32,048 nucleotides of DNA from an uncultured Eisenbergiella sp. (GTDB lineage: Bacteria > Bacillota > Clostridia > Lachnospirales > Lachnospiraceae): NCBI GenBank assembly GCA_947631815.1, contig CANRMT010000019.1, forward strand, positions 1 to 32,048, in the 5' to 3' direction. The notes beneath the pieces are model-generated. The model made no database searches and was not told the origin of the DNA. It saw only the letters and a list, made by a program, of their open reading frames with translations. The position numbers were made by a program, and so were the translations under genes. Positions 8,403-16,065 of the stretch are shown here, piece after piece. How positions within the stretch are numbered: the first letter of the stretch is position 1; every line of letters begins with the position of its first letter.

Positions 8403-8990
8403 ATGGGAAAGATCTTTTATATCATGGGGAAAAGCGCCTCCGGCAAGGATACGGTCTACAAAAGGCTGGCGGAGGATGCCGGGCTGGGGCTGCGCACGCT
8501 GGTGCCGTATACGACGAGGCCCATGCGCAGCGGCGAGAAAAACGGCGCGGATTATTTTTTCACGGACGAGGCGGGGCTGGAAGCCATACGAAGGGCCGGG
8601 AAGCTGATCGAGCTGCGTTCCTATCACACCGTACACGGGATCTGGAATTATTTTACGGTAGATGACAGGCAGCTGGATCTGGTAAACTGTTCGTATCTGA
8701 TGGTGGGCACGCTGGAATCCTACCGGGCGATGCGGCGTTATCTCGGCGAAGAGGCGCTGGTGCCGGTGCTGATAGAGCTGGAGGACGGCGCGAGGCTGCA
8801 GAGGGCCCTGGAGCGGGAGAGGGCGATGGAAAAACCCCGCTATGAGGAGATGTGCCGCCGTTTCCTGTCGGACGCGAAGGATTTTTCGGAGGAAAACATA
8901 CGGGCCGCCGGGATCGGCGTGCGGTTTGTCAACGACGATCTGGACGTCTGTCTGGGCCGGATCAGACAGTACATCCGGCAATACTTATGA
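8403..8990 (+). CDS. Guanylate-kinase-family nucleotide kinase
   Basis: This 195-residue protein has the guanylate kinase fold. The phosphate loop GKSASGKDT is at 9-17. The nucleotide-binding segment VPYTTRPMRSGEKNGADYFF keeps the Thr-Thr-Arg, Arg42, Glu45 and Tyr51 expected for GMP binding. The next segment reads LIELRSYHTVHGIWNYFTV, where typical guanylate kinases have a short ELA...NYYGT, so the acceptor pocket is altered. Lid arginines lie in RLQRALERERAMEKPRYEEMCRR. It occupies the position that tmk holds near B. subtilis holB. It may phosphorylate GMP or another nucleotide, and a second, standard gmk elsewhere is likely. The stop is 28 bases from holB. Confidence 0.85.
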   Translation: MGKIFYIMGKSASGKDTVYKRLAEDAGLGLRTLVPYTTRPMRSGEKNGADYFFTDEAGLEAIRRAGKLIELRSYHTVHGIWNYFTVDDRQLDLVNCSYLMVGTLESYRAMRRYLGEEALVPVLIELEDGARLQRALERERAMEKPRYEEMCRRFLSDAKDFSEENIRAAGIGVRFVNDDLDVCLGRIRQYIRQYL

Positions 8991-9018
8991 GGAAGGGTTT
9001 TTGAGGGAGAGAAAAGCT

Positions 9019-10008
9019 ATGGCGAAGTTTACGGACATCATCGGACAGGAACAGATACGGGAGCATCTGCAGACAGCTCTGCGGCAGCATAAGATCTCCC
9101 ACGCGTATGTCATCAGCGGAGAGCGCAATTCCGGAAAGGAATTCATCGCCAGGACCTTTGCCATGGCGCTGCAGTGCGAAAAGGGAGGGGACGAGCCGTG
9201 TCAGGAGTGTCATTCCTGCAGGCAGGCGCTGTCCATGAACCATCCCGATATCATCCGGCTGGTGCATGAGAAGCCCAACACCATCAGCGTGGAGGATATC
9301 CGTCTGAAGATCAATAACGATATCGCCATCCGGCCGTATCAGGGGCCATACAAGATCTACATCATCGCCGAGGGCGAAAAGATGACGGTGCAGGCGCAGA
9401 ACGCCCTCCTAAAGACGCTGGAGGAGCCGCCGGAATATGCGGTGATCCTGATCCTGACCGACAGCGCGGAATCCCTTCTGTCTACCGTTTTGAGCCGCTG
9501 CGTGCGGCTGGATATGAAGCCGGTCCCGGATGCGCTGGTGAAAAAATACCTGATGGAGACGCTGCATGTCCCGGATTATAAGGCCGAAGTGTGCACGGCC
9601 TTCGCCAGGGGCAATGTGGGGCGCGCCAAGCTGCTGGCCTCCAGCGAGGAATTCGACAGGGTGAAGGAAGAAGCGGTGACGCTTTTGAAATACATTCACG
9701 AGATGGAGCTTTCGGAGATCGTGGCCGCCATCAAAAAGATCACGGAATATCAGCTGGACGTGACGGACTACCTGGACATCCTTTCCATCTGGTATCGGGA
9801 CGTGCTGATGTTTAAGGCCATGAATGATGCAAACCACTTGATTTTCAGGGGGGAAATACAGTATATTAAGAAAGTGGCCGACAGGAGCTCCTATGAGGGA
9901 ATCGAGACCATCCTGGAAGCGCTGGAGAAGGCGAAGTCGCGGCTGAACGCGAACGTCAGCTTCGATCTGACGATGCAGCTTCTCCTTCTGACAATCCAGG
10001 AAAACTGA
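9019..10008 (+). CDS. holB: DNA polymerase III delta-prime clamp-loader subunit
   Basis: This 329-residue AAA+ protein is a structural subunit of the clamp loader that places the sliding clamp on DNA during replication. It opens with FTDIIGQEQIREHLQTAL, then a loop GERNSGKEF (34-42), a zinc module with Cys53, Cys61, Cys64 and Cys67, the sensor-1 region (NALLKTLEEPPEYAVILIL), and the SRC motif (SRCVRLDMKP, 159-168). FARGNVGRAKLL marks the lid. The frame is open 177 bases further upstream inside the kinase gene; I use ATG 9019 because the family start and a GAGGGAGAG site fit there. The gene is 13 bases before ricT, the standard neighbour. Confidence 0.95.
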   Translation: MAKFTDIIGQEQIREHLQTALRQHKISHAYVISGERNSGKEFIARTFAMALQCEKGGDEPCQECHSCRQALSMNHPDIIRLVHEKPNTISVEDIRLKINNDIAIRPYQGPYKIYIIAEGEKMTVQAQNALLKTLEEPPEYAVILILTDSAESLLSTVLSRCVRLDMKPVPDALVKKYLMETLHVPDYKAEVCTAFARGNVGRAKLLASSEEFDRVKEEAVTLLKYIHEMELSEIVAAIKKITEYQLDVTDYLDILSIWYRDVLMFKAMNDANHLIFRGEIQYIKKVADRSSYEGIETILEALEKAKSRLNANVSFDLTMQLLLLTIQEN

Positions 10009-10021
10009 CGGAGGTTTACAG

Positions 10022-10942
10022 ATGGTAAGAATAATCGGAGTGAGATTCCGGACGGCGGGCAAGATCTACTATTTTGATCCGCTGAACTTTCAGGTAAAGA
10101 GAGACGACCATGTGATCGTGGAGACGGCCCGCGGCGTGGAATACGGCACCGTGGTGGGAGAACCCAGGGACGTGGACGAGAGCAGGGTGGTACAGCCGTT
10201 AAAGCCTGTGCTCCGGATCGCGACGCAGCGGGACGACGAGCAGGAAGCCGGCAATAAGATAAAGGAAAAGGAAGCGTTCCGCATCTGTCAGGAGAAGATC
10301 AAAAAGCACGGCCTGGACATGAAGCTGATCGATGCGGAGTATACGTTTGACAACAATAAGGTGCTGTTCTATTTCACGGCGGACGGGCGCATCGATTTCC
10401 GGGAGCTGGTGAAGGACCTGGCGGGGGTTTTCAAGACCAGGATCGAGCTGCGCCAGATCGGCGTGCGGGATGAGACGAAGATCCTGGGCGGCGTGGGGAT
10501 CTGCGGCAGAGTGCTCTGCTGTCACAGCCACCTGTCCGAGTTCATCCCCGTCTCCATCAAGATGGCGAAGGAGCAGAACCTTTCCCTGAACCCCACCAAG
10601 ATCTCCGGCGCCTGCGGCAGGCTGATGTGCTGCTTAAAGCACGAGCAGGAGACCTACGAGGAGCTGAACCGGCGTCTGCCCAATCCGGGCGATTTCGTGA
10701 CGGCGGACGACGGGCTCAAGGGCGAGGTGTCCAGCGTCAACGTGCTGCGTCAGATGGTGAAGGTCGTGGTGGATGTGAACGACGAAAAGGAGATCCACGA
10801 GTATCATGTGGACCAGCTGAAGTTCAAAAAGAGACACGGCCGCGGCCGCAAGAACGATGCGCCGGACGAGAAGGAGCTGAAGGAGCTGGAGAAGCTGGAA
10901 CGGGAAGAGAAAAAGGGAGGAAAGTCGAAGCTGAATGACTGA
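10022..10942 (+). CDS. ricT: RicT (YaaT) PSP1-domain protein
   Basis: This 306-residue protein matches the PSP1/RicT family. In B. subtilis, RicT works with RicA and RicF in a complex that carries iron-sulfur clusters and helps RNase Y mature mRNAs, with effects on sporulation and biofilms. Visible marks are VRFRTAGKIYYFDP (7-20), the ETARGVEYGTVV segment and a cysteine-rich core: Cys161, Cys166 and Cys167 in GICGRVLCC, and Cys198, Cys203 and Cys204 in ACGRLMCC. These are the likely cluster ligands. The tail (about 270-306) is highly charged (KKRHGRGRKN then ELEKLEREEKK). Its end overlaps the next gene by eight bases. Confidence 0.95.
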   Translation: MVRIIGVRFRTAGKIYYFDPLNFQVKRDDHVIVETARGVEYGTVVGEPRDVDESRVVQPLKPVLRIATQRDDEQEAGNKIKEKEAFRICQEKIKKHGLDMKLIDAEYTFDNNKVLFYFTADGRIDFRELVKDLAGVFKTRIELRQIGVRDETKILGGVGICGRVLCCHSHLSEFIPVSIKMAKEQNLSLNPTKISGACGRLMCCLKHEQETYEELNRRLPNPGDFVTADDGLKGEVSSVNVLRQMVKVVVDVNDEKEIHEYHVDQLKFKKRHGRGRKNDAPDEKELKELEKLEREEKKGGKSKLND

Positions 10943-11759
10943 GCGGGAGGACGGGACCTTTTCCGGGACCGGCAATCGGACAGACCGGGACCGTCAGAAC
11001 GCCGGGGAAGCTGATGCTTCTGCTTTCCTGCGCCCGGGCGAGCGGCTGGACGATCTGCAGCGGCGCGGTTACCGGATCATTCAGGACCCGGCGGGCTTCT
11101 GCTTCGGAATGGATGCGGTGCTGCTGGCCGGATTCGCGGCGGATGAGATAAGGCCGGAGGACAGGATACTGGATCTGGGGACGGGGACCGGCGTGATACC
11201 GATCCTCCTGGAGGCCAGGACGGGTGCAGGGGAGCTGACCGGTCTGGAGATCCAGCCGGAATGCGCGGATATGGCGCGGCGCAGCGCGGCGCTCAACGGG
11301 CTGGAGGATAAAATTTCCATCGTATGCGGAGATATCAGAGAAGCAGGGGGGCTTTTTCCGGCTGCTTCTTTTGACGTTGTGACCTGCAATCCGCCCTATA
11401 TGATCGGAAAACACGGGATCCGCAATCCGGCGGGGCCGAAGGCCGTCGCCCGGCATGAGATCCTGTGCTCCTTTGAGGATGTGGCATCGCAGACGGCCAG
11501 ACTGCTCTGCCCCGGCGGGAGCTTTTTCCTGGTGCACCGGCCGTTCCGGCTGGCGGAGATCCTGGTCACGCTGGCGAAATATAAGCTGGAGCCGAAGCGC
11601 ATGCGGCTCGTCTATCCGTATGCGGACAGGGAGCCGAATCTGGTGCTGCTGAAGGCGGTGCGGGGCGGCCGACCCCGGCTTTCGGTGGAAAAGCCTCTGA
11701 TCATCCAGGAGAGGCCGGGCGTGTATACGGAGGAGATCCGGGAAAAGTACGGTTTTTGA
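10935..11759 (+). CDS. trmN6: TrmN6-type tRNA adenine N6-methyltransferase (YabB-like)
   Basis: This 274-residue SAM-dependent methyltransferase belongs to the group that methylates an adenine near the anticodon of a valine tRNA in E. coli (TrmN6) and includes B. subtilis YabB. Motif I is ILDLGTGTGVIPILLEA (78-94), an acidic Glu follows at LTGLEIQP, and the catalytic motif is NPPY (152-155), typical of N6-adenine methylation. QDPAGFCFGMDAVLLAGF (50-67) is a family hallmark. The first 30 residues (Glu/Asp/Arg/Gly-rich) are a non-conserved extension. The start is ATG 10935 with GGAGG inside ricT. A GC-rich hairpin (11836-11851, loop GATG) lies in the 113-base gap to the next gene. Confidence 0.9.
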   Translation: MTEREDGTFSGTGNRTDRDRQNAGEADASAFLRPGERLDDLQRRGYRIIQDPAGFCFGMDAVLLAGFAADEIRPEDRILDLGTGTGVIPILLEARTGAGELTGLEIQPECADMARRSAALNGLEDKISIVCGDIREAGGLFPAASFDVVTCNPPYMIGKHGIRNPAGPKAVARHEILCSFEDVASQTARLLCPGGSFFLVHRPFRLAEILVTLAKYKLEPKRMRLVYPYADREPNLVLLKAVRGGRPRLSVEKPLIIQERPGVYTEEIREKYGF

Positions 11760-11872
11760 TAAAATGCCGACGTGGGAAACGGAGTCCGCGGCGGTGAAAA
11801 TACAGCTGTCGGGGATGGGCGGGAGTGAATCGCCGCGCGCTGATGAGCGCGTTCTGACAGCGGAGGAAGCGC

Positions 11873-13810
11873 ATGAGGAACAAACGCAGGGAGTGGAGAA
11901 AAAGAAGAAAGCGGCAGGACAGATACCGGGTGATCGCGCTGGTATGTCTGATCGCTGCCGCGCTGATGACCGCGGCGGGCGGTCTCTGGCTGGCCGTGGA
12001 TGAGAAGAGCACGGGCGCCGTGGCCGCCGCGTGGGCGGAGGTGTCCGGCGGACGCGGTCCGGGAAAAGCCGGGGAGACGTCCGGCAGCGCGGCTGACGGT
12101 TCGGGAGAGAACGAAGGGACGTCCGGCGGCAGTACGGCTGACGGTTCGGGAGAAAGCGGGCGGACATCTGACGGCGGTGCGGTCGGCGATCCGGGAGAGA
12201 ACGAAGGGACGTTCGGCGGCGGTAGGGCTGGCGATCAGGGAACAGACGGAGGAATATCCGGCGGCGCAGGCGCTGATTCTGGGGAGACCGGCGGCACAGG
12301 CTCATCCGCGGGAGCGGAAGCGGGCGGCAAAACGGCTTTCGGAGAGGCCGCTTCTGTCGGAGGGCAGTATGCCGCGGGGACGAAGGGTGCGGCGCAGGGA
12401 GGAGCCGGTGCCGGAAATGCTGCCGGTCTGTTCGGCGGCGGAGAAGCGGCGGAATTGCCGGGAGGAGCGCCAGGGACCGCTCAGGCGGCTGGCAGTCTGC
12501 AGGCGCAGGGACAGGCGTTCCGCGCGGGAAGGCCAAAGGTCAAAGGCATCTACGTCACGGGGGCCATGGCCGGGACAGCCAATATGGATCAGCTGATCGA
12601 CCTGGTGGACCGCACGGAGCTGAACGCGCTGGTCATCGATGTGAAAAACGATGAAGGCTATGTGGTGTGCGATATGGACGCGCCGCTGGTATCCGAAGTG
12701 GGGTCCGTGCGCCGTTACGTGAAGGATATGCCGGAGCTGATCCGGAAGTGTAAAGAGAAGGGAATTTATCTGATCGCCAGGATCGTCGCCTTTAAGGATC
12801 CGGTGCTGGCGGAGGCGAAGCCGGAGTGGAGCCTGCATAATGCGGACGGGACCATTTTCCGGGATAAGTCCGGGCTGGCCTGGGTGAATCCGTATGAGGA
12901 GCAGGTATGGGAGTATCTGCTGCAGGTGGCGCAGGGCGCGGCAGCGCTGGGTTTTGATGAGATCCAGTTCGATTACGTCCGCTTCTCCACGGACAGCGGC
13001 ATGAAGCAGGTGGATTTCGGCCCGAAGGCCGGACAGCAGTCCAGGGAAGAAGCGATAGAAACCTTCGTTGCTTATGTGACCGGACCGCTGCATCAGATGA
13101 GCGCGGCGGTTTCCGCCGACGTATACGGCGTCGTGATCGACAGCCAGACCGATCAGCAGATCGTGGGACAGAATTATGTGAACCTGGCGGCGCATCTGGA
13201 CTATCTGAGTCCGATGGTGTACCCGTCCCATTACGGCCCCTATAATTATAACATCCCGATCCCGGACGCACAGCCCTATGACACGGTGCTGGCGGCCATG
13301 CAGGCCTCCAGGCTGGTGATGGCCGGGATCGATCCGAAACAGAAGACGGCGGCCGGAGCAGGTTCAGCCGGAGGCGCGGTTCCCGGAACCGGAGCGGGTG
13401 CAGCCGGAGGAACGATTTCCGAAACCGGAGTGGGTTCGCCCGGAGGAGCTGCTGCCGAAACCGGAGTGGGTTCGCCCGGAGGAGCTGCTGCCGAGACCGC
13501 AGCAGGTTCGGCCGGAGGAACGGTCCCTGCGGCGGGCACGGTATCCGGCAATGAAGCGTCCGCGGCCCCGGTGGTCCGGAGTGCGGCACAGATCGCCGCT
13601 CTGCCCCCGATGGACACCGTGCGGGCCAGCGTGCGCCCCTGGCTGCAGGATTTCACGGCGACGTGGGTGAAGGGGCACATCAAATACGGGCCGGAGCAGA
13701 TCCGGGCCCAGATTCAGGCGGTGTACGATGCCGGGTACGAGGAATGGATCCTCTGGAACGCGTCGAACCGCTATACGGAGGGCGGGCTTCTCCCGGAAAC
13801 GCAGGAGTAA
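11873..13810 (+). CDS. Membrane-anchored GHL-type (DUF4015) putative glycoside hydrolase
   Basis: The 645-residue protein starts with a basic cytoplasmic tail (RNKRREWRKRRKRQ), one membrane helix (about 19-41) and a long Gly/Ser/Glu/Ala-rich linker (about 55-220) with GENEGT repeats. A beta/alpha-barrel domain follows: KGIYVTGAMAG (224-234), ALVIDVKNDEG (252-262), LIARIVAFKD (300-309), and the hallmark FDEIQFDYVRF (361-371) with acidic residues suited to catalysis. The barrel is interrupted by a second low-complexity segment (about 491-567), then resumes as VRPWLQDFTATWV (587-599) and EEWILWNASNRYT. The family is placed with predicted glycoside hydrolases; the substrate is unproven. It likely faces the cell wall. 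The start has GGAGGAAG just before it. Confidence 0.88.
   Translation: MRNKRREWRKRRKRQDRYRVIALVCLIAAALMTAAGGLWLAVDEKSTGAVAAAWAEVSGGRGPGKAGETSGSAADGSGENEGTSGGSTADGSGESGRTSDGGAVGDPGENEGTFGGGRAGDQGTDGGISGGAGADSGETGGTGSSAGAEAGGKTAFGEAASVGGQYAAGTKGAAQGGAGAGNAAGLFGGGEAAELPGGAPGTAQAAGSLQAQGQAFRAGRPKVKGIYVTGAMAGTANMDQLIDLVDRTELNALVIDVKNDEGYVVCDMDAPLVSEVGSVRRYVKDMPELIRKCKEKGIYLIARIVAFKDPVLAEAKPEWSLHNADGTIFRDKSGLAWVNPYEEQVWEYLLQVAQGAAALGFDEIQFDYVRFSTDSGMKQVDFGPKAGQQSREEAIETFVAYVTGPLHQMSAAVSADVYGVVIDSQTDQQIVGQNYVNLAAHLDYLSPMVYPSHYGPYNYNIPIPDAQPYDTVLAAMQASRLVMAGIDPKQKTAAGAGSAGGAVPGTGAGAAGGTISETGVGSPGGAAAETGVGSPGGAAAETAAGSAGGTVPAAGTVSGNEASAAPVVRSAAQIAALPPMDTVRASVRPWLQDFTATWVKGHIKYGPEQIRAQIQAVYDAGYEEWILWNASNRYTEGGLLPETQE
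13421..13492 (+). repeat. 36-bp tandem repeat inside the GHL gene
   Basis: Two identical 36-base copies (13421-13456 and 13457-13492) encode a 12-residue unit containing VGSPGGAAAET. Decayed copies of similar length flank them from about 13349 to 13540, so this is a slippage-prone array of at least four units, in frame. Confidence 0.85.
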
Positions 13811-13819
13811 AGGCCGGGA

Positions 13820-14004
13820 ATCCAGGTCCGGTCGGGAAGGTCAGGGCAGGGACAGCGGCGTGACAGACTCTTGAAAAACGCCGGTTCTTAGCGAAGTGAG
13901 CCTGTCAAGGCGAAACTGAGCTTAGAATCCGCTGCGTTTTTCACGAAGCGGGAGCGTGTCTGTCATGCGCGTCCCTGCCCTGACCTTCCCGACCGGACCT
14001 GGAT
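13820..14004. repeat. 185-bp composite inverted repeat (long hairpin element)
   Basis: The outer arms 13820-13853 and 13971-14004 are perfect 34-base inverted copies. Inside them TGACAGAC (13861-13868) pairs with GTCTGTCA (13958-13965), and TGAAAAACGC (13872-13881) pairs with GCGTTTTTCA (13934-13943). TTCTTAGC (13885-13892) then pairs with GCTTAGAA (13920-13927) with one mismatch, so the pairing continues almost to the centre. The element fills the gap between the GHL gene and rsmI and codes for nothing. It could be a miniature palindromic mobile element or a large RNA hairpin; no T run marks it as a plain terminator. Confidence 0.85.
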
Positions 14005-14032
14005 CCTCACAGTTATGACAGGAGAGATCGGA

Positions 14033-14899
14033 ATGGCAGGAACCTTATATCTGTGCGCCACACCCATCGGCAATCTGGGGGATATGACGCCCCGGGTGAT
14101 CGAAACGCTGCGAAGCGCGGACGTGATCGCCGCGGAGGACACCCGGAACAGCATCCGGCTGCTGAATCATTTTGACATCCATACGCCGATGACCAGCTAT
14201 CACGAATACAACAAAGTGGAAAAGGCCCATGCGCTGGTGGAGCAGCTGCGGAGCGGAAAAAATGTGGCGCTGATCACCGACGCGGGAACTCCGGCGATCT
14301 CCGATCCGGGAGAGGTGCTGGTGTGCTTCTGCCAGGAGGCGGGCATCACGGTCACCAGCCTGCCGGGACCGGCAGCCTGCATCACCGCGCTGACGCTTTC
14401 CGGGCTTTCCACCCGCCGGTTCTGCTTCGAAGGGTTTTTGCCCGCAGAGAAAAAGGAAAAGGCAGAGGTGCTGGAGGAGTGTGCGCGGGAAACGCGGACC
14501 ATGATCTTTTATGAGGCGCCGCACCATTTGAAGCGCACCCTGGGCGAGCTGCGGGACGCCCTGGGGGACCGGCGGGTGACGGTCTGCCGGGAGTTGACGA
14601 AAAAATTCGAGAGCGTCATGCCCACCACGCTGGAGGCCGCGATCCTGTTTTATGAGACGAACGAGCCGAGAGGGGAGTACGTTCTGGTGGTGGAGGGAAA
14701 AAGCCGTGCGGAAAAGACCAAAGAGGCCCGGGCCGCATGGGAGGAGCTGCCGCTGGAGGCGCATGTCCGCCTGTATGAGGAACAGGGGATGGACCGGAAA
14801 TCGGCCATGAAGCAGGCGGCGAAGGACCGGGGGCTGAGCAGGCGGGACGTGTATCAGGCACTGCTCTCTGCGGAGGAAGGAAACGGAGCGGACAGATAG
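14033..14899 (+). CDS. rsmI: 16S rRNA 2'-O-ribose methyltransferase RsmI
   Basis: This 288-residue tetrapyrrole-methylase-fold enzyme methylates the ribose of C1402 in 16S rRNA, next to the decoding centre, using SAM. The start segment GTLYLCATPIGNLGDMT, then AEDTRNSIRLLNHF, TSYHEYNK, ALITDAGTPAISDPG and SLPGPAACITAL are all family marks, followed by FEGFLPAEKKEK and FYEAPHHLKRTL. I choose ATG 14033, with GGAGA seven bases before it; the ATG at 14015 has no ribosome site. In B. subtilis rsmI is also close to the yabB/holB group. It lies directly after the 185-bp inverted repeat, so its expression may be set apart from the upstream genes. Confidence 0.97.
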   Translation: MAGTLYLCATPIGNLGDMTPRVIETLRSADVIAAEDTRNSIRLLNHFDIHTPMTSYHEYNKVEKAHALVEQLRSGKNVALITDAGTPAISDPGEVLVCFCQEAGITVTSLPGPAACITALTLSGLSTRRFCFEGFLPAEKKEKAEVLEECARETRTMIFYEAPHHLKRTLGELRDALGDRRVTVCRELTKKFESVMPTTLEAAILFYETNEPRGEYVLVVEGKSRAEKTKEARAAWEELPLEAHVRLYEEQGMDRKSAMKQAAKDRGLSRRDVYQALLSAEEGNGADR

Positions 14900-14940
14900 T
14901 TTTTTCAACCGGCAGCGGAAAACGGGAGGGGAGGTTTCGC

Positions 14941-15123
14941 ATGGACATACAGGTCGGAGATATCATTACGCTGAAAAAACAGCATCCCTGCGGCAGCAGG
15001 GAATGGGAGGTGCTGCGCATCGGCGCGGATTTCCGCCTCAAATGCCTCGGCTGCGGCCATCAGATCATGATCGCCCGCCGTCTGGCGGAAAAAAATGTGC
15101 GCGGGATCAAAAGAAATGCTTGA
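14941..15123 (+). CDS. DUF951 family small protein
   Basis: This 60-residue protein matches the DUF951 family, small proteins common in Firmicutes near rpsF or ychF. Marks are VGDIITLKKQHPCGSREWEVLR and LKCLGCGHQIMIAR, including a Cys-x-x-Cys pair (about 36-39) and an earlier Cys near 18, which could bind a metal. The function is unknown; the basic C-terminus (ARRLAEKNVRGIKR) suggests a nucleic-acid or ribosome partner. A GGGAGGGGAGG ribosome site precedes ATG 14941. Its stop codon overlaps the -35 element of the rpsF promoter. Confidence 0.9.
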   Translation: MDIQVGDIITLKKQHPCGSREWEVLRIGADFRLKCLGCGHQIMIARRLAEKNVRGIKRNA

Positions 15124-15148
15124 AAATTCGGGATTCTTATGATATCAT
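15120..15148 (+). promoter_or_regulatory. Promoter of rpsF-ssb-rpsR
   Basis: TTGAAA (15120-15125) and TATCAT (15143-15148) are separated by exactly 17 bases. The -35 overlaps the stop codon of the DUF951 gene. Transcription would begin near 15155 and give a leader of about 65 bases. Confidence 0.75.
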
Positions 15149-15172
15149 ATTTTCCCGTGATATATATTCCTT

Positions 15173-15194
15173 GCTCCTTTCAGAGAGAAGGGGC
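15173..15194 (+). other. Hairpin in the rpsF leader
   Basis: GCTCCTT (15173-15179) pairs with AAGGGGC (15188-15194), with one G-U pair and an eight-base loop, 26 bases before rpsF. In many bacteria the S6:S18 pair binds its own leader to repress the operon. This hairpin is in the right place, but I cannot confirm the binding motif by eye. Confidence 0.4.
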
Positions 15195-15220
15195 CAGAGA
15201 CCAAAAGGAGGTAAATTTGC

Positions 15221-15511
15221 ATGAACAAGTACGAATTAGCCGTCGTTGTCAGTGCGAAGATCGAGGATGAAGAGAGAACGGCAGTCGTAGACAGGTGCAA
15301 AGCCCTGATCGAGAGATTCGGCGGCACGATCACCAATGTGGACGACTGGGGAAAGAAGCGTCTCGCCTACGAGATCCAGAAGATGAGAGAAGGCTTCTAC
15401 TACTTCATCCAGTTCGACGCGGAGCCCACTGCACCTGCAGAGATCGAGAGCCGCGTCCGCATCATGGACAACGTACTCAGATACTTGGTCGTCAGGACTG
15501 ACGAGAAGTAA
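15221..15511 (+). CDS. rpsF: Ribosomal protein bS6
   Basis: This 96-residue protein of the 30S platform binds 16S rRNA as a pair with bS18. Family marks are MNKYELAVVVSAKIEDEERTAVVDR, GGTITNVDDWGKKRLAYEIQ, GFYYFIQFDAEP and the end MDNVLRYLVVRTDEK. A strong AAAGGAGG ribosome site lies before ATG 15221. It is the first gene of the standard rpsF-ssb-rpsR operon. The leader hairpin upstream may serve feedback control. Confidence 0.98.
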   Translation: MNKYELAVVVSAKIEDEERTAVVDRCKALIERFGGTITNVDDWGKKRLAYEIQKMREGFYYFIQFDAEPTAPAEIESRVRIMDNVLRYLVVRTDEK

Positions 15512-15564
15512 AAGGAGAATGCTCAGGCATTGCCTGAGGGGACATTCCCGGAAAGAGAGTGAGT

Positions 15565-16065
15565 ATGAATAAAGTTATTCTTATGGGGCGTCTGACCCGT
15601 GATCCCGATGTGCGTTATTCCCAGGGGGAGAACGCGACGGCGATCGCCAGATATACGTTGGCTGTAGACCGCAGATTCAACCGGAACGGGGAGGAGAACT
15701 CCGCTGATTTCATCGGCTGTGTTGCCTTCGGCAGACAGGCCGAGTTCGCGGAGCGCTATCTTCACAAAGGGACGAAGATCGCGCTGACCGGCCGCATCCA
15801 GACCGGCAGCTACACCAACAGGGACGGCGTCAAAGTGTATACGACGGATGTTGTCGTGGAGGATCAGGAATTCGCCGAGAGCAAGAACGCCAGCGGCGGC
15901 GGGAACTCCGGCAGCACCGGTTATAACAATGGGGGTTATAACAACGGCGGATACAACAACAATGGCGGTTATGCAGGCGGATCTGCGAATCAGCAGCCCG
16001 CGCCCGCGGCGGATGGTTTCATGAACATCCCGGACGGCATCGACGAAGAACTGCCCTTCAACTAA
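15565..16065 (+). CDS. ssb: Single-stranded DNA-binding protein
   Basis: This 166-residue protein coats single-stranded DNA during replication, repair and recombination. The OB fold covers about 1-105 (MNKVILMGRLTRDPDVRYS, FIGCVAFGRQAEFAERYLHKG, IALTGRIQTGSY). A flexible Gly/Asn/Tyr linker with NNGGY repeats follows. The tail IDEELPFN is the acidic tip that recruits partner proteins. I use ATG 15565, the family start; a GTG six bases upstream is also possible. The Gly/Asn linker is coded by near-identical GGTTATAACAA-type repeats prone to slippage. It lies 53 bases after rpsF. Confidence 0.97.
   Translation: MNKVILMGRLTRDPDVRYSQGENATAIARYTLAVDRRFNRNGEENSADFIGCVAFGRQAEFAERYLHKGTKIALTGRIQTGSYTNRDGVKVYTTDVVVEDQEFAESKNASGGGNSGSTGYNNGGYNNGGYNNNGGYAGGSANQQPAPAADGFMNIPDGIDEELPFN

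Noticed and set aside
5985-8981. 998-codon minus-strand frame opposite pyk, glpK and the kinase gene
   Set aside because: It covers three real genes; its His/Arg/Pro-rich composition is a shadow of GC-rich codons on the other strand.
13421-13492. CRISPR-like array
   Set aside because: The repeats are directly adjacent with no spacers, are in frame and encode a Gly/Ala-rich peptide.
13820-14004. Simple transcription terminator reading of the long inverted repeat
   Set aside because: The arms are far longer than a terminator stem and no T run follows either arm.
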